The position numbers were made by a program, and so were the translations under genes. Of a stretch of 64,000 bases of DNA, positions 36,001 through 46,156 are shown in pieces. This DNA is from Streptomyces sp. CC0208 (GTDB lineage Bacteria; Actinomycetota; Actinomycetes; Streptomycetales; Streptomycetaceae): the NCBI RefSeq assembly GCF_003443735.1, contig NZ_CP031969.1, positions 5,394,001-5,458,000 on the forward strand. The letters run 5' to 3'. Each line of letters begins with the position of its first letter. The first letter of the stretch is position 1. The notes under the pieces were generated by a model. That model saw only the letters and a program-made list of their open reading frames with translations, did not search any database and was not told the origin of the DNA.

Positions 36001-37088
36001 TGGGGCGAGCTGTCGCCGCTGTCCCGGGCGCCCCGCGCGCGGGCCGAGCTCTCGGTCGAGGCCGACGCGGTCCTGCCGGACCTGGACTCCGCGGCCGCCG
36101 CCGACACCCTGCTCCGCGCGCGTGGCGAGCGCTCGGCATGTCCGGGGACCGTGCCCGTGACACCTCTGCCGTCCTCGTGGGCTTCCGTGGTCCCGCGCTC
36201 CTGGACGGCGCCCGGCGAGTACCCGGCCGGACCGGATTCCGCGGCGGGCACGCTCGGTCCCTGCCGCCCACCGCCCGGCTCCCCGGCCGGTGCCGAAGCT
36301 CCGTGTGCCCGGCTGCCGCCCGGTGCGGGCCCGACTCGGCCCACGCGCGCGGCCGCATCCGTACCCCCGCGCCCCCGCTCGTCGCCCGGCACGGTCCCGG
36401 CCTCGACGGAGATCACCCGCACATGGCCCTCGCCGTCCGGTTCCGTCCCGAGCCGTCGCCCCCCGCTCGGCGACAGCCGGAGCACCGACTCGCCGATCCT
36501 CAGGAGCGCCCCCGGAGGGAACCGGACCGGACGGGTGCCCACGCGGGTGCCGTCCAGGGTCGTGCCGTTGGTGGAGTCGAGGTCGGCCACGGAGACGCGC
36601 CCGTCGGGGGCGACCGTGACCGCGCAGTGCAGGCGGGAGACGTCGGGGTCGTCCAGCGGGACGTCGGCGTCAGCGGACCGGCCGATGTGGATCTGGCCGC
36701 CGTGCAGCAGATGGACGCCGCCGGCGTCGGGGCCGGCGACCACGTGGAGCTGGGTGGGGGCGTCGTCGAGCTCCGGGTGGGGCTCGGGGGCCGCCGGGGC
36801 GCCCAGGGACAGCACGGCACCGTCGATCAGCGGGGGCTCGCCCAGGGTGGCGCGCTGGGCGTCCAGCCGCTCACCGTCCGCGTACAGCACGACCGGACCG
36901 CCGCCGCGCTCCGTCTCGCCCGCGCGCGAGGTCCCCCCGTCCCCCGGGACCGCCGAGGCGAGGGCCGTGGCCACCGCGGCCAGTGCGGTGCCGACGGGAG
37001 CGGTGACCAGCACGTCGCAGCTCGCGGCGCGGCCCCGGGCCCGGTCGGGCGGGCCCAGCGGGTCTACGACGGTCAGCCGGATCTGCAT
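33036..37088 (-). CDS. FHA-domain protein with FtsK/EccC-like ATPase domains
   Basis: The 1350-residue protein has a ubiquitin/YukD-like N-terminus (residues 1-~100), then an FHA domain (~105-205) with intact phosphothreonine-binding motifs (IGRSADADV, DVSRLHC, STNGTTLDG). A ~330-residue disordered Gly/Arg/Ser linker follows. The C-terminal ~750 residues hold two FtsK/EccC-like modules: the first degenerate (LGLAGPRARLSG), the second with Walker A IEGPAGSGRTELL and Walker B LVVIVDDLDALV. The build resembles actinobacterial type VII secretion ATPases fused to FHA, but no ESX substrate genes are here. It is divergent from two Ser/Thr kinases, so phosphorylation-controlled recruitment is likely. 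ATG 37088 starts the conserved region; two upstream in-frame starts exist. Confidence 0.82.
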   Translation of the reverse strand: MQIRLTVVDPLGPPDRARGRAASCDVLVTAPVGTALAAVATALASAVPGDGGTSRAGETERGGGPVVLYADGERLDAQRATLGEPPLIDGAVLSLGAPAAPEPHPELDDAPTQLHVVAGPDAGGVHLLHGGQIHIGRSADADVPLDDPDVSRLHCAVTVAPDGRVSVADLDSTNGTTLDGTRVGTRPVRFPPGALLRIGESVLRLSPSGGRRLGTEPDGEGHVRVISVEAGTVPGDERGRGGTDAAARVGRVGPAPGGSRAHGASAPAGEPGGGRQGPSVPAAESGPAGYSPGAVQERGTTEAHEDGRGVTGTVPGHAERSPRARSRVSAAAAESRSGRTASASTESSARARGARDSGDSSPQPPTDRTHHAYGSGSWGSSGGGPESTGAQGHRPTESPVVVPGQGGAPRIERRDDVGGGRPDTDGKPRAGAVSDAPADGRGRDSGGDTHGSRSGLGSFEVTRTTALPPPPPADQDQPSPSSARPSSTPASDAPDAPAAGRRKGTPLRGTDVPQGVRRRGGLSAWARRLAGARSEQEPSERDEAYDGTAAPVTAVPSADAPQVPEVWPDPAALLLTALGPGARLWERGPGHPEALTVRLGTADRAAPDGSGLLPAVPVTADLREAGALGLAGPRARLSGLARAVVAQLAALHAPETLEIVLISTDRSRSAQERTAEWSWLGWLPHVRPGHGQDCRLLLAHDREQAAARTDELLRRLDDHLADAEPAPGRRTVPAARSAAPQDRPRDTARRPSWAREDAEDETSGGFPGPYTVVVVDGDPGGAGLRRAVARLAAEGPRAGIHIVCLAETAPASPASPVTDTYEAACAAAPTFRECGAVGLLSGDVATALRLMRVARTGVPAGAGAETDVTGASRNHPGPDRPGPAETRHADASRSGAKARPTGPGPRTDADTLHLTAAPTPVGHGTVAAVDAVSAAWAERFARALAPLRTDGTAGAGHARVSSPLPQSARLLDELGLARATPPSLMTRWADAADDPESLGGRAWAVLGAGPRGPVCADLVAEGPHLLIEGPAGSGRTELLRAVVASLAAAERPDRLSVVLMDGRDSVSGGQGEGLRVCTDVPHVTTHLTANDPVRMREFAQSLSAELKRRAELLGRCDFAEWHTGRELSGRMVAQRTASPRNPTGTAGPSGDEAGGDLDSPPSSTIRLRPGAARRRTDTAPPLHRLVVIVDDLDALVSPPLGSPGRPAAGSVIRALEAVSREGERLGVHLVVATGPGGRTAESEAARRATLRVSLDPPATGPDEPAPGRGRLTWPDGRITAFQAGRVTGRIPRTATLRPTVVPLEWDRMGDPPARRPVRELGNGPTDLALLASALERAAREVAAAEVPSLL

Positions 37089-37416
37089 CGCCGTCAGCGG
37101 TCCCTTCTGCTCGGACGCGGACATCCCCACCCCCGCACGAGCACCATCGGCCAGTACTGCAGGCATCCTCGCACCTGCCACTGACAACGCGCCCGTCGCC
37201 CGAGGGCAAGTGATCTTGATTGGTCAGCTCTGCCCCCAAAAGTGCCTGACCAGTGCAGCGCCGGCGATCACTTGAGATCGGTCACGTCAACGTCCGGCAA
37301 CCAGGAGCCCGGGCGGAGCGTCTTTCCTGCGAACGTGCTCGGGAACGCTTACGCGGTGCCAGGAGGAGCGGCACTACAGTGGGTCGGAACGACAGCAAGC
37401 AGCAGGGAGTGCAGAC
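37089..37416. promoter_or_regulatory. Divergent promoter region between FHA-FtsK and pkaA
   Basis: The 328-nt gap holds both promoters. It contains a 7-bp inverted repeat TGGTCAG/CTGACCA with an 18-nt spacer (37221-37252) in a less G+C-rich stretch. An AGGGAG ribosome-binding site precedes pkaA by 7 nt. No gene is supported. Confidence 0.4.
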
Positions 37417-39123
<1,707 letters not shown>

Positions 39124-39228
39124 CTCTGGGGATTTGTCGACTCTCGGCGGGTGATTTCCGTCTCCGCGGTGAAGGTTGGCTCTTCCGGCGCGTAGTTTTA
39201 GCGACAACACGCGTCTGTAGGAGCAGCC

Positions 39229-40482
39229 TTGGCACGGAAGATCGGCAGCCGGTACACCGCCAACCAGATCCTGGGGCGGGGCAGCGCCGGCACGGTGTGG
39301 CTGGGCGAGGGACCCGAGGGGCCCGTCGCCGTGAAGCTGCTGCGCGAGGACCTCGCGTCCGACCAGGAGCTCGTCGGACGCTTCGTCCAGGAGCGCACGG
39401 CCCTGCTCGGCCTGGAGCACCCCCATGTGGTCTCCGTACGCGACCTCGTCGTCGACGGCAACGACCTCGCGCTCGTCATGGACCTGGTCCGGGGGACCGA
39501 TCTGCGCACCCGGCTCGACCGGGAGAAGCGGCTCGCCCCCGAGGCGGCGGCGGCGATCGTCGCGGACGTCGCGGACGGGCTGGCCGCGGCACACGCGAAG
39601 GGGGTCGTGCACCGGGACGTGAAGCCGGAGAACATCCTGCTGGACATGCAGGGCCCGCTGGGGCCCGGGGGCGCGCATCCGGCGCTGCTGACCGACTTCG
39701 GTGTGGCGAAGCTCATCGACTCGCCGCGGCGGACCCGGGCCACGAAGATCATCGGGACGCCCGACTACCTCGCACCGGAGATCGTCGAGGGACTGCCGCC
39801 GCGGGCGTCCGTGGACATCTACGCCCTCGCGACCGTCCTGTACGAGCTGCTGGCCGGGTTCACGCCGTTCGGGGGCGGCCATCCCGGGGCGGTGCTGCGA
39901 CGGCATGTGACGGAGACGGTGGTTCCGCTTCCGGGCATCCCCGACGAGCTGTGGCAGCTGATCGTGCAGTGCCTGGCGAAGGCGCCGGCCTCCCGGTTGC
40001 GGGCGTCCGAGCTGGGGGCGCGACTGCGGGAACTGCTGCCCATGCTGGCCGGGATGCCCCCGCTGGACGTGGACGAGCCGGACGCCGAGGAGATGGAACA
40101 GGGAGCGGAGGACGCGGCCGCGGACTCCTCCGGGGAGCCGGCGCCGTCCGCGCGACCGGTGCGGCGGGGCGCGGTGCCGTTGGTGCCGGGGGCGAAACCC
40201 GCGGACTCCAATCGGGACACGCACACGTCCATGAGGGTGCCCGGTCCCGACGAGCTGGCCGGAGGCGCGCGCGGGACGGCCCGGGTGCCGAGGCCCGCCG
40301 GGGCGCCGCGGCCGGGATCCGCGCGGCACCGGGCGACCACGCGGCGGCGGAGGCTGGTCGTGGGGGTCGCGGGGCTGGTGCTGGTCGCTGCGGCGGGCGT
40401 CGGGATCTGGGCGGCCGCCTCGGGCGACGACGCGGGAGCGGCGCCGCAGGACACGAAGAACTCGGCGCCCGCCTCTCCCTGA
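39229..40482 (+). CDS. pkaB: Membrane-anchored Ser/Thr protein kinase PkaB
   Basis: This 417-residue kinase has LGRGSAGTVW, the catalytic Lys in VAVKLLRED, HRDVKPENILL, DFGVAKL and GTPDYLAPE. An acidic then Pro/Arg-rich linker follows, and a single membrane helix near the C-terminus (VVGVAGLVLVAAAGVGIWAA) with a short outside tail. The length agrees with the S. coelicolor PkaB I recall. It uses a TTG start 5 nt after an AGGAG site, so initiation may be weaker than for pkaA. The 105-nt gap after pkaA has no clear terminator, so both may be co-expressed. Confidence 0.9.
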   Translation: MARKIGSRYTANQILGRGSAGTVWLGEGPEGPVAVKLLREDLASDQELVGRFVQERTALLGLEHPHVVSVRDLVVDGNDLALVMDLVRGTDLRTRLDREKRLAPEAAAAIVADVADGLAAAHAKGVVHRDVKPENILLDMQGPLGPGGAHPALLTDFGVAKLIDSPRRTRATKIIGTPDYLAPEIVEGLPPRASVDIYALATVLYELLAGFTPFGGGHPGAVLRRHVTETVVPLPGIPDELWQLIVQCLAKAPASRLRASELGARLRELLPMLAGMPPLDVDEPDAEEMEQGAEDAAADSSGEPAPSARPVRRGAVPLVPGAKPADSNRDTHTSMRVPGPDELAGGARGTARVPRPAGAPRPGSARHRATTRRRRLVVGVAGLVLVAAAGVGIWAAASGDDAGAAPQDTKNSAPASP

Positions 40483-40542
40483 GGGGGCGGGCGGTCCGGG
40501 GGACGACCGACGTCGGTTGCCACAGCCGTTAGGCTGGAGGGC

Positions 40543-41649
40543 GTGGCAGTCGTCGATGTATCCGAAGAGCTCAAGTCCCTCTCCTCGACCATGGAGTCGA
40601 TCGAGGCCGTTCTGGACCTCGACAAGCTGAGGGCAGACATCGCCGTGCTCGAGGAGCAGGCGGCCGCGCCGTCCCTGTGGGACAACCCGGACGAGGCGCA
40701 GAAGATCACCAGCAAGCTGTCCCACCTCCAGGCCGAGGTCAGGAAGGCCGACGCACTGCGCAGCCGGATCGACGATCTCGCCGTGCTGTTCGAGATGGCC
40801 GAGGAGGAGGACGACTCGGACACCCTCGCCGAGGCCGAGTCCGAGCTCACCTCCGTCAAGAAGGCGCTCGACGAGATGGAGGTGCGCACCCTCCTCTCCG
40901 GCGAGTACGACTCCCGCGAGGCGCTCGTCAACATCCGCGCCGAGGCCGGTGGTGTCGACGCCGCCGACTTCGCCGAGAAGCTGCAGCGGATGTACCTGCG
41001 CTGGGCGGAGCAGAAGGGCTACAAGACCGAGATCTACGAGACGTCGTACGCCGAAGAGGCCGGCATCAAGTCGACCACCTTCGCCGTGCAGGTGCCGTAC
41101 GCCTATGGCACCCTGTCCGTCGAGCAGGGCACCCACCGGCTCGTGCGCATCTCGCCCTTCGACAACCAGGGACGCCGGCAGACCTCCTTCGCGGGGGTGG
41201 AGATCCTGCCCGTGGTCGAGCAGACCGACCACATCGAGATCGACGAGTCCGAGCTGCGTGTGGACGTGTACCGGTCGTCCGGTCCCGGCGGTCAGGGCGT
41301 CAACACCACCGACTCCGCGGTGCGGTTGACCCACCTGCCCACGGGCATCGTCGTCTCCTGCCAGAACGAACGCTCGCAGATCCAGAACAAGGCGAGCGCG
41401 ATGAACGTCCTCCAGGCCAAGCTGCTGGAGCGGCGCCGTCAGGAGGAGCAGGCCGCGATGGACGCCCTCAAGGGCGACGGCGGCAACTCCTGGGGCAACC
41501 AGATGCGTTCGTACGTCCTGCACCCGTACCAGATGGTCAAGGACCTGCGCACCGACTTCGAGGTCGGCAACCCCGAGGCGGTGTTCAACGGCGAGATCGA
41601 CGGCTTCCTGGAAGCCGGAATTCGCTGGCGCAAGCAGCAGGAGAAGTAA
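40543..41649 (+). CDS. prfB: Peptide chain release factor 2
   Basis: The 368-residue class I release factor recognises UGA/UAA through the SPF motif ([11 protein letters not shown]) and triggers peptide release through GGQ ([18 protein letters not shown]). Domains 1-4 are complete. The frame is uninterrupted from the GTG, with GGAGG just upstream, so the autoregulatory +1 frameshift of many bacterial prfB genes is absent. It lies 60 nt after pkaB, upstream of a strong terminator. Confidence 0.96.
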   Translation: MAVVDVSEELKSLSSTMESIEAVLDLDKLRADIAVLEEQAAAPSLWDNPDEAQKITSKLSHLQAEVRKADALRSRIDDLAVLFEMAEEEDDSDTLAEAESELTSVKKALDEMEVRTLLSGEYDSREALVNIRAEAGGVDAADFAEKLQRMYLRWAEQKGYKTEIYETSYAEEAGIKSTTFAVQVPYAYGTLSVEQGTHRLVRISPFDNQGRRQTSFAGVEILPVVEQTDHIEIDESELRVDVYRSSGPGGQGVNTTDSAVRLTHLPTGIVVSCQNERSQIQNKASAMNVLQAKLLERRRQEEQAAMDALKGDGGNSWGNQMRSYVLHPYQMVKDLRTDFEVGNPEAVFNGEIDGFLEAGIRWRKQQEK

Positions 41650-41675
41650 CTTTGTCGACTTGACAACCGTTCTGC

Positions 41676-41700
41676 AACTGCCGCCCGTCGGGCGGCAGTT
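41676..41700. terminator. Rho-independent-like terminator of prfB
   Basis: A perfect 11-bp stem (AACTGCCGCCC/GGGCGGCAGTT) with a 3-nt loop is followed by TGCTTTAT, 26 nt after the prfB stop. The remaining ~240 nt to the next gene are unusually A+T-rich for the window and hold its promoter; no gene is seen there. Confidence 0.85.
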
Positions 41701-41942
41701 TGCTTTATGTCTGGGTTTTACATCACACTCACAGACCGCTTTCCCCGGCAAAGAGCTCTTACCAGGACATCGCGCCCGCAACGGCCTTGACGTTGCTTTG
41801 AAAAATGGGAAAGGTGAAGCGTGGCATGCGTATCTCTGGGGCGCATGTGAACCGGGGGACTTGAAGCACAGCTACCTTCTCCCGTCGATCACGGCCCCGA
41901 GCGCCGCCTCATTGACGATGAGCTACTGGGGGTAGCAACCAC

Positions 41943-42605
41943 ATGACGAAGAAGACGCGGATCCGGATCGCGCGTATAGCCGCCGGTGCCGTGATCGCGG
42001 CCGGTGCCTCGCTGACCGCTGCCGGCGCTGCTTCCGCGCTGGAGATCAACGTGGGCGTGGGCGACAGCGGTGTCGGCGTGAACGTCGACACCGGCCTCGG
42101 CGACGACCCGACCGACCCGGGTACGGAGATTCCGACCGACCCGGGCACCGAACTCCCCACCGACCCGGCGACCGAGCTTCCGACGGACCCGGTCACGCCG
42201 CCGGTCACCGAGGACCCGACCGACGACCCGACGGAGCCCACCGAGGACCCGACCGAGCCGACTGAGGACCCGACCGACCCGGGCACCGGGAACGGCAACG
42301 GAAACGGCAACGGCAACGGGAACGGCAACGGGAACGGCAACGCCGGGGGCGGCGGCAACAGCAACACCAGCCCCGACGGCGGTTCCAACACCTCCGTCCA
42401 GGAAGAGGGCTCCTCGGCCCTCACCGAGACCGGCACGGACACCACGTCCAACACGTCGGCCCAGGGCAACGGTCAGGAGCTCGCCGAGACCGGTGCCGGC
42501 CAGACCGCGTTCCTGGTCATCGGTGCCGCCACGATGATCGCCGGCGGCGTCGGCTTCCGGCTGCTGCCGCGTCTGGCGGGCGGCCGCGGTGGCGCTGCCG
42601 CCTGA
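41943..42605 (+). CDS. Secreted LAETG-type sortase substrate, DPT- and GN-repeat protein
   Basis: The 220-residue protein has a basic N-terminus, a hydrophobic signal segment and a likely cleavage site after AASA. The mature part contains Asp/Glu-Pro-Thr repeats, a run of about ten Gly-Asn pairs (DNA ~42287-42345) and a Ser/Thr-rich stretch. At the C-terminus is a sorting signal: LAETG, a hydrophobic helix (TAFLVIGAATMIAGGVGF) and Arg/Lys. Streptomyces SrtE sortases recognise LAxTG, so it should be covalently attached to peptidoglycan. A second motif, LTETG, occurs ~40 residues earlier without a following helix. Low-complexity content suggests a surface stalk. The start has GGGGGTAG upstream. 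Confidence 0.82.
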   Translation: MTKKTRIRIARIAAGAVIAAGASLTAAGAASALEINVGVGDSGVGVNVDTGLGDDPTDPGTEIPTDPGTELPTDPATELPTDPVTPPVTEDPTDDPTEPTEDPTEPTEDPTDPGTGNGNGNGNGNGNGNGNGNAGGGGNSNTSPDGGSNTSVQEEGSSALTETGTDTTSNTSAQGNGQELAETGAGQTAFLVIGAATMIAGGVGFRLLPRLAGGRGGAAA

Positions 42606-42654
42606 CGGTGACGTCCGGTAGTCGCGCGCCCGCTTAGCGTGCGCACGCTGTACG

Positions 42655-42692
42655 ACGAAGGGCCCGGAGCGGACACGCTCCGGGCCCTTCGT
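42655..42692. terminator. Bidirectional terminator
   Basis: A perfect 16-bp stem (ACGAAGGGCCCGGAGC and complement) with a 6-nt loop lies between the convergent LAETG-protein and zinc-ribbon genes. Confidence 0.88.
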
Positions 42693-42709
42693 ATGTTCTC
42701 GACCGCCGC

Positions 42710-42901
42710 CTACGCGGTCTGGTGCGCCAGCAGAGCCACCGCTGCGATCAGCACCGCGAGCAGCGCGATCAGGGTCGTCGGGTTCAGGCCCGCGAAGGGG
42801 TTGTCCTGCTGCAGCCGCTCGCGGTTCGCGCGGCACACATGGCACCGGCCCTCGCTCACGGGTGCCGCGCAGTTTGCGCACACCAGGCGGTCGTACGTCA
42901 T
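42710..42901 (-). CDS. Small zinc-ribbon membrane protein
   Basis: The 63-residue protein has CANC and CHVC pairs (residues ~8-25), which look like a zinc ribbon, then a basic linker and one C-terminal membrane helix ([18 protein letters not shown]). Function unknown; this small protein seems conserved at this place in Streptomyces. ATG 42901 has AGGAAGG 9 nt upstream; an in-frame GTG at 42910 overlaps that site. It is divergent from ftsE, with a 237-nt gap. Confidence 0.75.
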   Translation of the reverse strand: MTYDRLVCANCAAPVSEGRCHVCRANRERLQQDNPFAGLNPTTLIALLAVLIAAVALLAHQTA

Positions 42902-43138
42902 GCGCGTCACCCTTCCTGCGAACTACGTTCTACGGGAACAACGCCTCCGGGTCGGAGAACGTTCCCCTCTCTACTGTGCCAGGTTCCACCGGGCGTCGCC
43001 TGTGCGCTGCCGGAGACGGGGTTCACAGGTGGGCACAAAACCGCCCAACCGATACGCAACCCGAACCGGCGCCTGCGCTCGCGCACCCGGTTCGCGTATG
43101 GTCACGCTCATCTACCCCCGGCCTACCGTGGTGCATCC

Positions 43139-43828
43139 GTGATCCGATTCGACAACGTATCCAAGGTCTACCCCAAGCAGACCCGCCCCGCACTCAGGGA
43201 TGTCTCCCTGGAAGTGGAGAAGGGCGAGTTCGTGTTCCTCGTCGGGTCCTCCGGCTCCGGAAAGTCCACCTTCCTGCGGCTCGTGCTCCGTGAGGAGCGG
43301 ACCAGCCAGGGCCAGGTGCACGTCCTCGGCAAGGACCTCGCGCGTCTCTCCAACTGGAAGGTGCCGCAGATGCGCCGCCAGCTGGGGACGGTGTTCCAGG
43401 ACTTCCGGCTCCTGCCGAACAAGACCGTCGCCGAGAACGTGGCCTTCGCGCAGGAGGTCATCGGCAAGTCGCGCGGCGAGATCCGCAAGTCCGTGCCGCA
43501 GGTGCTCGACCTCGTCGGGCTCGGCGGCAAGGAGGACCGGATGCCCGGCGAGCTGTCCGGCGGTGAACAGCAGCGCGTGGCGATCGCGCGGGCCTTCGTC
43601 AACCGGCCCAAGCTGCTGATCGCCGACGAGCCCACCGGCAACCTCGACCCGCAGACCTCCGTCGGCATCATGAAGCTGCTCGACCGGATCAACCGGACGG
43701 GCACGACGGTGCTGATGGCGACCCACGACCAGAACATCGTGGACCAGATGCGCAAGCGCGTCATCGAGCTGGAGAAGGGCCGCCTCGTCCGCGACCAGGC
43801 ACGCGGCGTCTACGGCTACCAGCACTGA
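43139..43828 (+). CDS. ftsE: Cell division ATP-binding protein FtsE
   Basis: The 229-residue ABC ATPase has Walker [16 protein letters not shown]-loop VFQDFRLLP, signature [15 protein letters not shown], Walker [13 protein letters not shown] and H-loop MATHD. With FtsX it forms the division complex that activates peptidoglycan hydrolases. The GTG start gives the exact family N-terminus ([12 protein letters not shown]); the frame is open upstream but unconserved. It lies 42 nt before ftsX. Confidence 0.96.
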   Translation: MIRFDNVSKVYPKQTRPALRDVSLEVEKGEFVFLVGSSGSGKSTFLRLVLREERTSQGQVHVLGKDLARLSNWKVPQMRRQLGTVFQDFRLLPNKTVAENVAFAQEVIGKSRGEIRKSVPQVLDLVGLGGKEDRMPGELSGGEQQRVAIARAFVNRPKLLIADEPTGNLDPQTSVGIMKLLDRINRTGTTVLMATHDQNIVDQMRKRVIELEKGRLVRDQARGVYGYQH

Positions 43829-43870
43829 CCGCCGTTCGTAGAGTCCCCGGAAAGGCCTGAAGAAGACGCC

Positions 43871-44788
43871 ATGCGCGCCCAGTTCGTACTCTCCGAGATC
43901 GGTGTCGGTCTCCGTCGCAACCTGACGATGACGTTCGCGGTCATCGTCTCCGTCGCCCTGTCGCTCGCCCTGTTCGGCGGTTCGCTCCTGATGAGCGACC
44001 AGGTCGGCGCCATGAAGGGCTACTGGTACGACAAGGTCAACGTCTCGATCTTCCTCTGCAACAAGAGCGACGCCGAGTCGGACCCCAACTGCGCCAAGGG
44101 CGCGGTGACCGAGGACCAGAAGAAGGACATCCTCTCCGACCTGAAGAAGATGTCGGTCGTCGAGACGGTCATCCACGAGTCGCAGGACGAGGCGTACAAG
44201 CACTACAAGGAGCAGTTCGGCGACTCCCCGCTCGCCGCGTCCCTCACGCCGGACCAGATGCAGGAGTCGTACCGGATCAAGCTGAAGGACCCGGAGAAGT
44301 ACCAGGTCATCGCGACCGCGTTCAACGGCCGCGACGGCGTGCAGTCCGTGCAGGACCAGAAGGGCATCCTGGACAACCTCTTCACGATGCTGAACCTGAT
44401 GAACAGGGCCGCGCTCGGCGTCATGGCGCTCATGCTGATCGTCGCCCTGCTGCTGATCGTCAACACGGTGCGGGTCTCGGCGTTCAGCCGTCGGCGGGAG
44501 ACCGGGATCATGCGGCTCGTGGGCGCGTCCGGGTTCTACATCCAGGCGCCGTTCATCATGGAGGCCGCGGTCGCCGGTGCGATCGGCGGCGGGCTCGCCT
44601 GTGTCTTCCTGGTCGTCGGCCGGTACTTCACCGTCGACCACGGCATGGCCCTGGCCACGAAGCTCAACCTGATCAACTTCGTGGGCTGGGACGCCGTCCT
44701 CACGAAGCTGCCGCTCATCCTCGCCGCGAGCGTGCTGATGCCCGCGCTGGCCGCGTTCTTCGCGCTGCGCAAGTACCTGAAGGTGTGA
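43871..44788 (+). CDS. ftsX: Cell division membrane protein FtsX
   Basis: The 305-residue protein has four membrane helices: one near the N-terminus (TFAVIVSVALSLALFGGSLL) and three in the C-terminal half. A ~130-residue extracytoplasmic domain lies between the first and second helices and carries two Cys (FLCNKSDAESDPNCAKG), possibly disulphide-linked. In characterised systems this domain binds peptidoglycan hydrolases. The first residues (MRAQFVLSEIGVGLRRN) are typical of actinobacterial FtsX. Confidence 0.95.
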   Translation: MRAQFVLSEIGVGLRRNLTMTFAVIVSVALSLALFGGSLLMSDQVGAMKGYWYDKVNVSIFLCNKSDAESDPNCAKGAVTEDQKKDILSDLKKMSVVETVIHESQDEAYKHYKEQFGDSPLAASLTPDQMQESYRIKLKDPEKYQVIATAFNGRDGVQSVQDQKGILDNLFTMLNLMNRAALGVMALMLIVALLLIVNTVRVSAFSRRRETGIMRLVGASGFYIQAPFIMEAAVAGAIGGGLACVFLVVGRYFTVDHGMALATKLNLINFVGWDAVLTKLPLILAASVLMPALAAFFALRKYLKV

Positions 44789-44797
44789 CGCATGCCA

Positions 44798-44834
44798 AGA
44801 GGGCCGTACGGTCAACCGGCCGTGCGGCCCTCTT
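44798..44834. terminator. Terminator of ftsEX
   Basis: AAGAGGGCCGTACGG pairs with CCGTGCGGCCCTCTT (one mismatch) around a 7-nt loop, 9 nt after the ftsX stop and just before the protease gene. Confidence 0.78.
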
Positions 44835-44856
44835 GCGTTGTCCTAGACTCACCGGC

Positions 44857-46029
44857 ATGTCGGGCCGAGATCTGTTCTGTCAGCCCCGCCGCATCCGCCG
44901 GGGGGCGGCCCTGACATTGGTGTTCGCGAGCGTGCTGGTGGCCGGCGCGGCGACCGGTTCCTTCTCCGAGGCCGACGGCAATGACCGGAAGTCCCCGTCG
45001 GACGCGGCCCGTTCGGCCGCCCCCGCGGGTCATCACGAGGACGTGGCCGCGGCGGCCGAGAAGGCCATGGCCGACGGCGCGTCTCCCGTGGAGGCCGCCG
45101 AGCGCGCCGTCAGCCGCAGCGGGGACCGCTGGGGTGCCGTCTACTCCCGTGGCGAGTACGAGGAGTTCGAGGAGGCCCTCGACGGCCGGTACACCGGCGT
45201 CGGTCTGTGGGCCCGGCGCGAGCGGGACGGCCGTATCGAGGTGACCCGGGTGAGCTCGGACTCGCCCGCGGCCGCCGCCGGGATCCGCGAGGGCGACCGG
45301 CTGCGCAGCGTCGACGGGGAGCGGGTGGACGGGCATCCGGTCACCGAGGTGGTCTCCTTACTGCGCGGCGACGCCAAGGACGCGGCCGCCGGTACGGCCG
45401 TGCGGCTCGGCCTGGAACGCGGCACACACGCGTGGACCGAGACCGTCCGGCGCGCCCGTCTGTCCACGGACTCGCTCGCCGTCCGCGAACTCGCCGGCGG
45501 GATCACCGTCATCAGGATCGACTCGTTCACCAAGGGCGTCGGGGACGAGGTCCGTGACGCGGTCCGGGACGCTCCGGCCGGCGGCGGGATCATTCTCGAC
45601 CTGCGCGGGAACTCCGGCGGGCTGGTCACCGAGGCGGTCACCACGGCGTCCGCCTTCCTCGACGGGGGACTGGTGGCGACCTACGACGTCGACGGGTCGC
45701 AGCAGGCGCTGCACGCCGAGCCCGGTGGGGACACGAGCAGGGCGCTGGTCGCGCTGGTCGACGGCGGCACGATGAGCGCGGCGGAGCTGCTCACCGGGGC
45801 GCTGCAGGACCGGGGACGGGCCGTGGTCGTCGGTTCCCGTACGTTCGGCAAGGGGTCGGTGCAGATGCCCAGCCGGCTGCCGGACGGGGCCGTGGCCGAG
45901 CTGACCGTAGGGCACTACCGGACTCCGTCGGGGCGAGGGGTGGACGGGCGGGGGATCACGCCTGACCTCGAGGTCGATGAGGGGGCTCTTCGGCAGGCCG
46001 AGACGGTGCTTGGGGGACTGGGCGAGTAG
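44857..46029 (+). CDS. S41-family C-terminal processing protease (CtpA-like), TTA-containing
   Basis: The 390-residue exported protease has an N-terminal membrane anchor (GAALTLVFASVLVAGAATG) and a PDZ domain (~residues 120-200, GVGLWARRERDGRIEV). The S41 catalytic domain has the Ser in DGGTMSAAELL and the Lys in SRTFGKGSVQ, the Ser-Lys dyad, plus LDLRGNSGGLV. CtpA-type proteases trim envelope proteins or hydrolase regulators; next to ftsEX a role in peptidoglycan remodelling is plausible but inferred. Codon 168 (45358-45360) is TTA, the rare bldA-dependent leucine codon. ATG 44857 is chosen at the end of the terminator region. Confidence 0.9.
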   Translation: MSGRDLFCQPRRIRRGAALTLVFASVLVAGAATGSFSEADGNDRKSPSDAARSAAPAGHHEDVAAAAEKAMADGASPVEAAERAVSRSGDRWGAVYSRGEYEEFEEALDGRYTGVGLWARRERDGRIEVTRVSSDSPAAAAGIREGDRLRSVDGERVDGHPVTEVVSLLRGDAKDAAAGTAVRLGLERGTHAWTETVRRARLSTDSLAVRELAGGITVIRIDSFTKGVGDEVRDAVRDAPAGGGIILDLRGNSGGLVTEAVTTASAFLDGGLVATYDVDGSQQALHAEPGGDTSRALVALVDGGTMSAAELLTGALQDRGRAVVVGSRTFGKGSVQMPSRLPDGAVAELTVGHYRTPSGRGVDGRGITPDLEVDEGALRQAETVLGGLGE

Positions 46030-46039
46030 AGGTCGTCCG

Positions 46040-46110
46040 TCGGCTGCGGGCCGGTGGGGGCTGGTCGCGCCCACGCGGCGGAGCCGCACATCGACACAGC
46101 CCCGTCGATA
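46040..46110. repeat. Probable interspersed extragenic palindrome of Streptomyces type
   Basis: The gap before smpB contains GGGGCTG (46057) and CAGCCCC (46097) enclosing the hairpin GCGGC-GGA-GCCGC (46075-46087). From memory, sequences of the form GGGGCTGGTCGCGCCCACGC recur between genes in many Streptomyces genomes. It may also act as a terminator for the protease gene. Confidence 0.5.
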
Positions 46111-46156
46111 AGGACTGGTCCTGGCACCCCCACCTAGTGCGAAAATGGGCAGCACT

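Noticed and set aside
40543-41649. Programmed +1 frameshift in prfB
   Set aside because: Looked for an in-frame early TGA; the reading frame is continuous from the GTG start.
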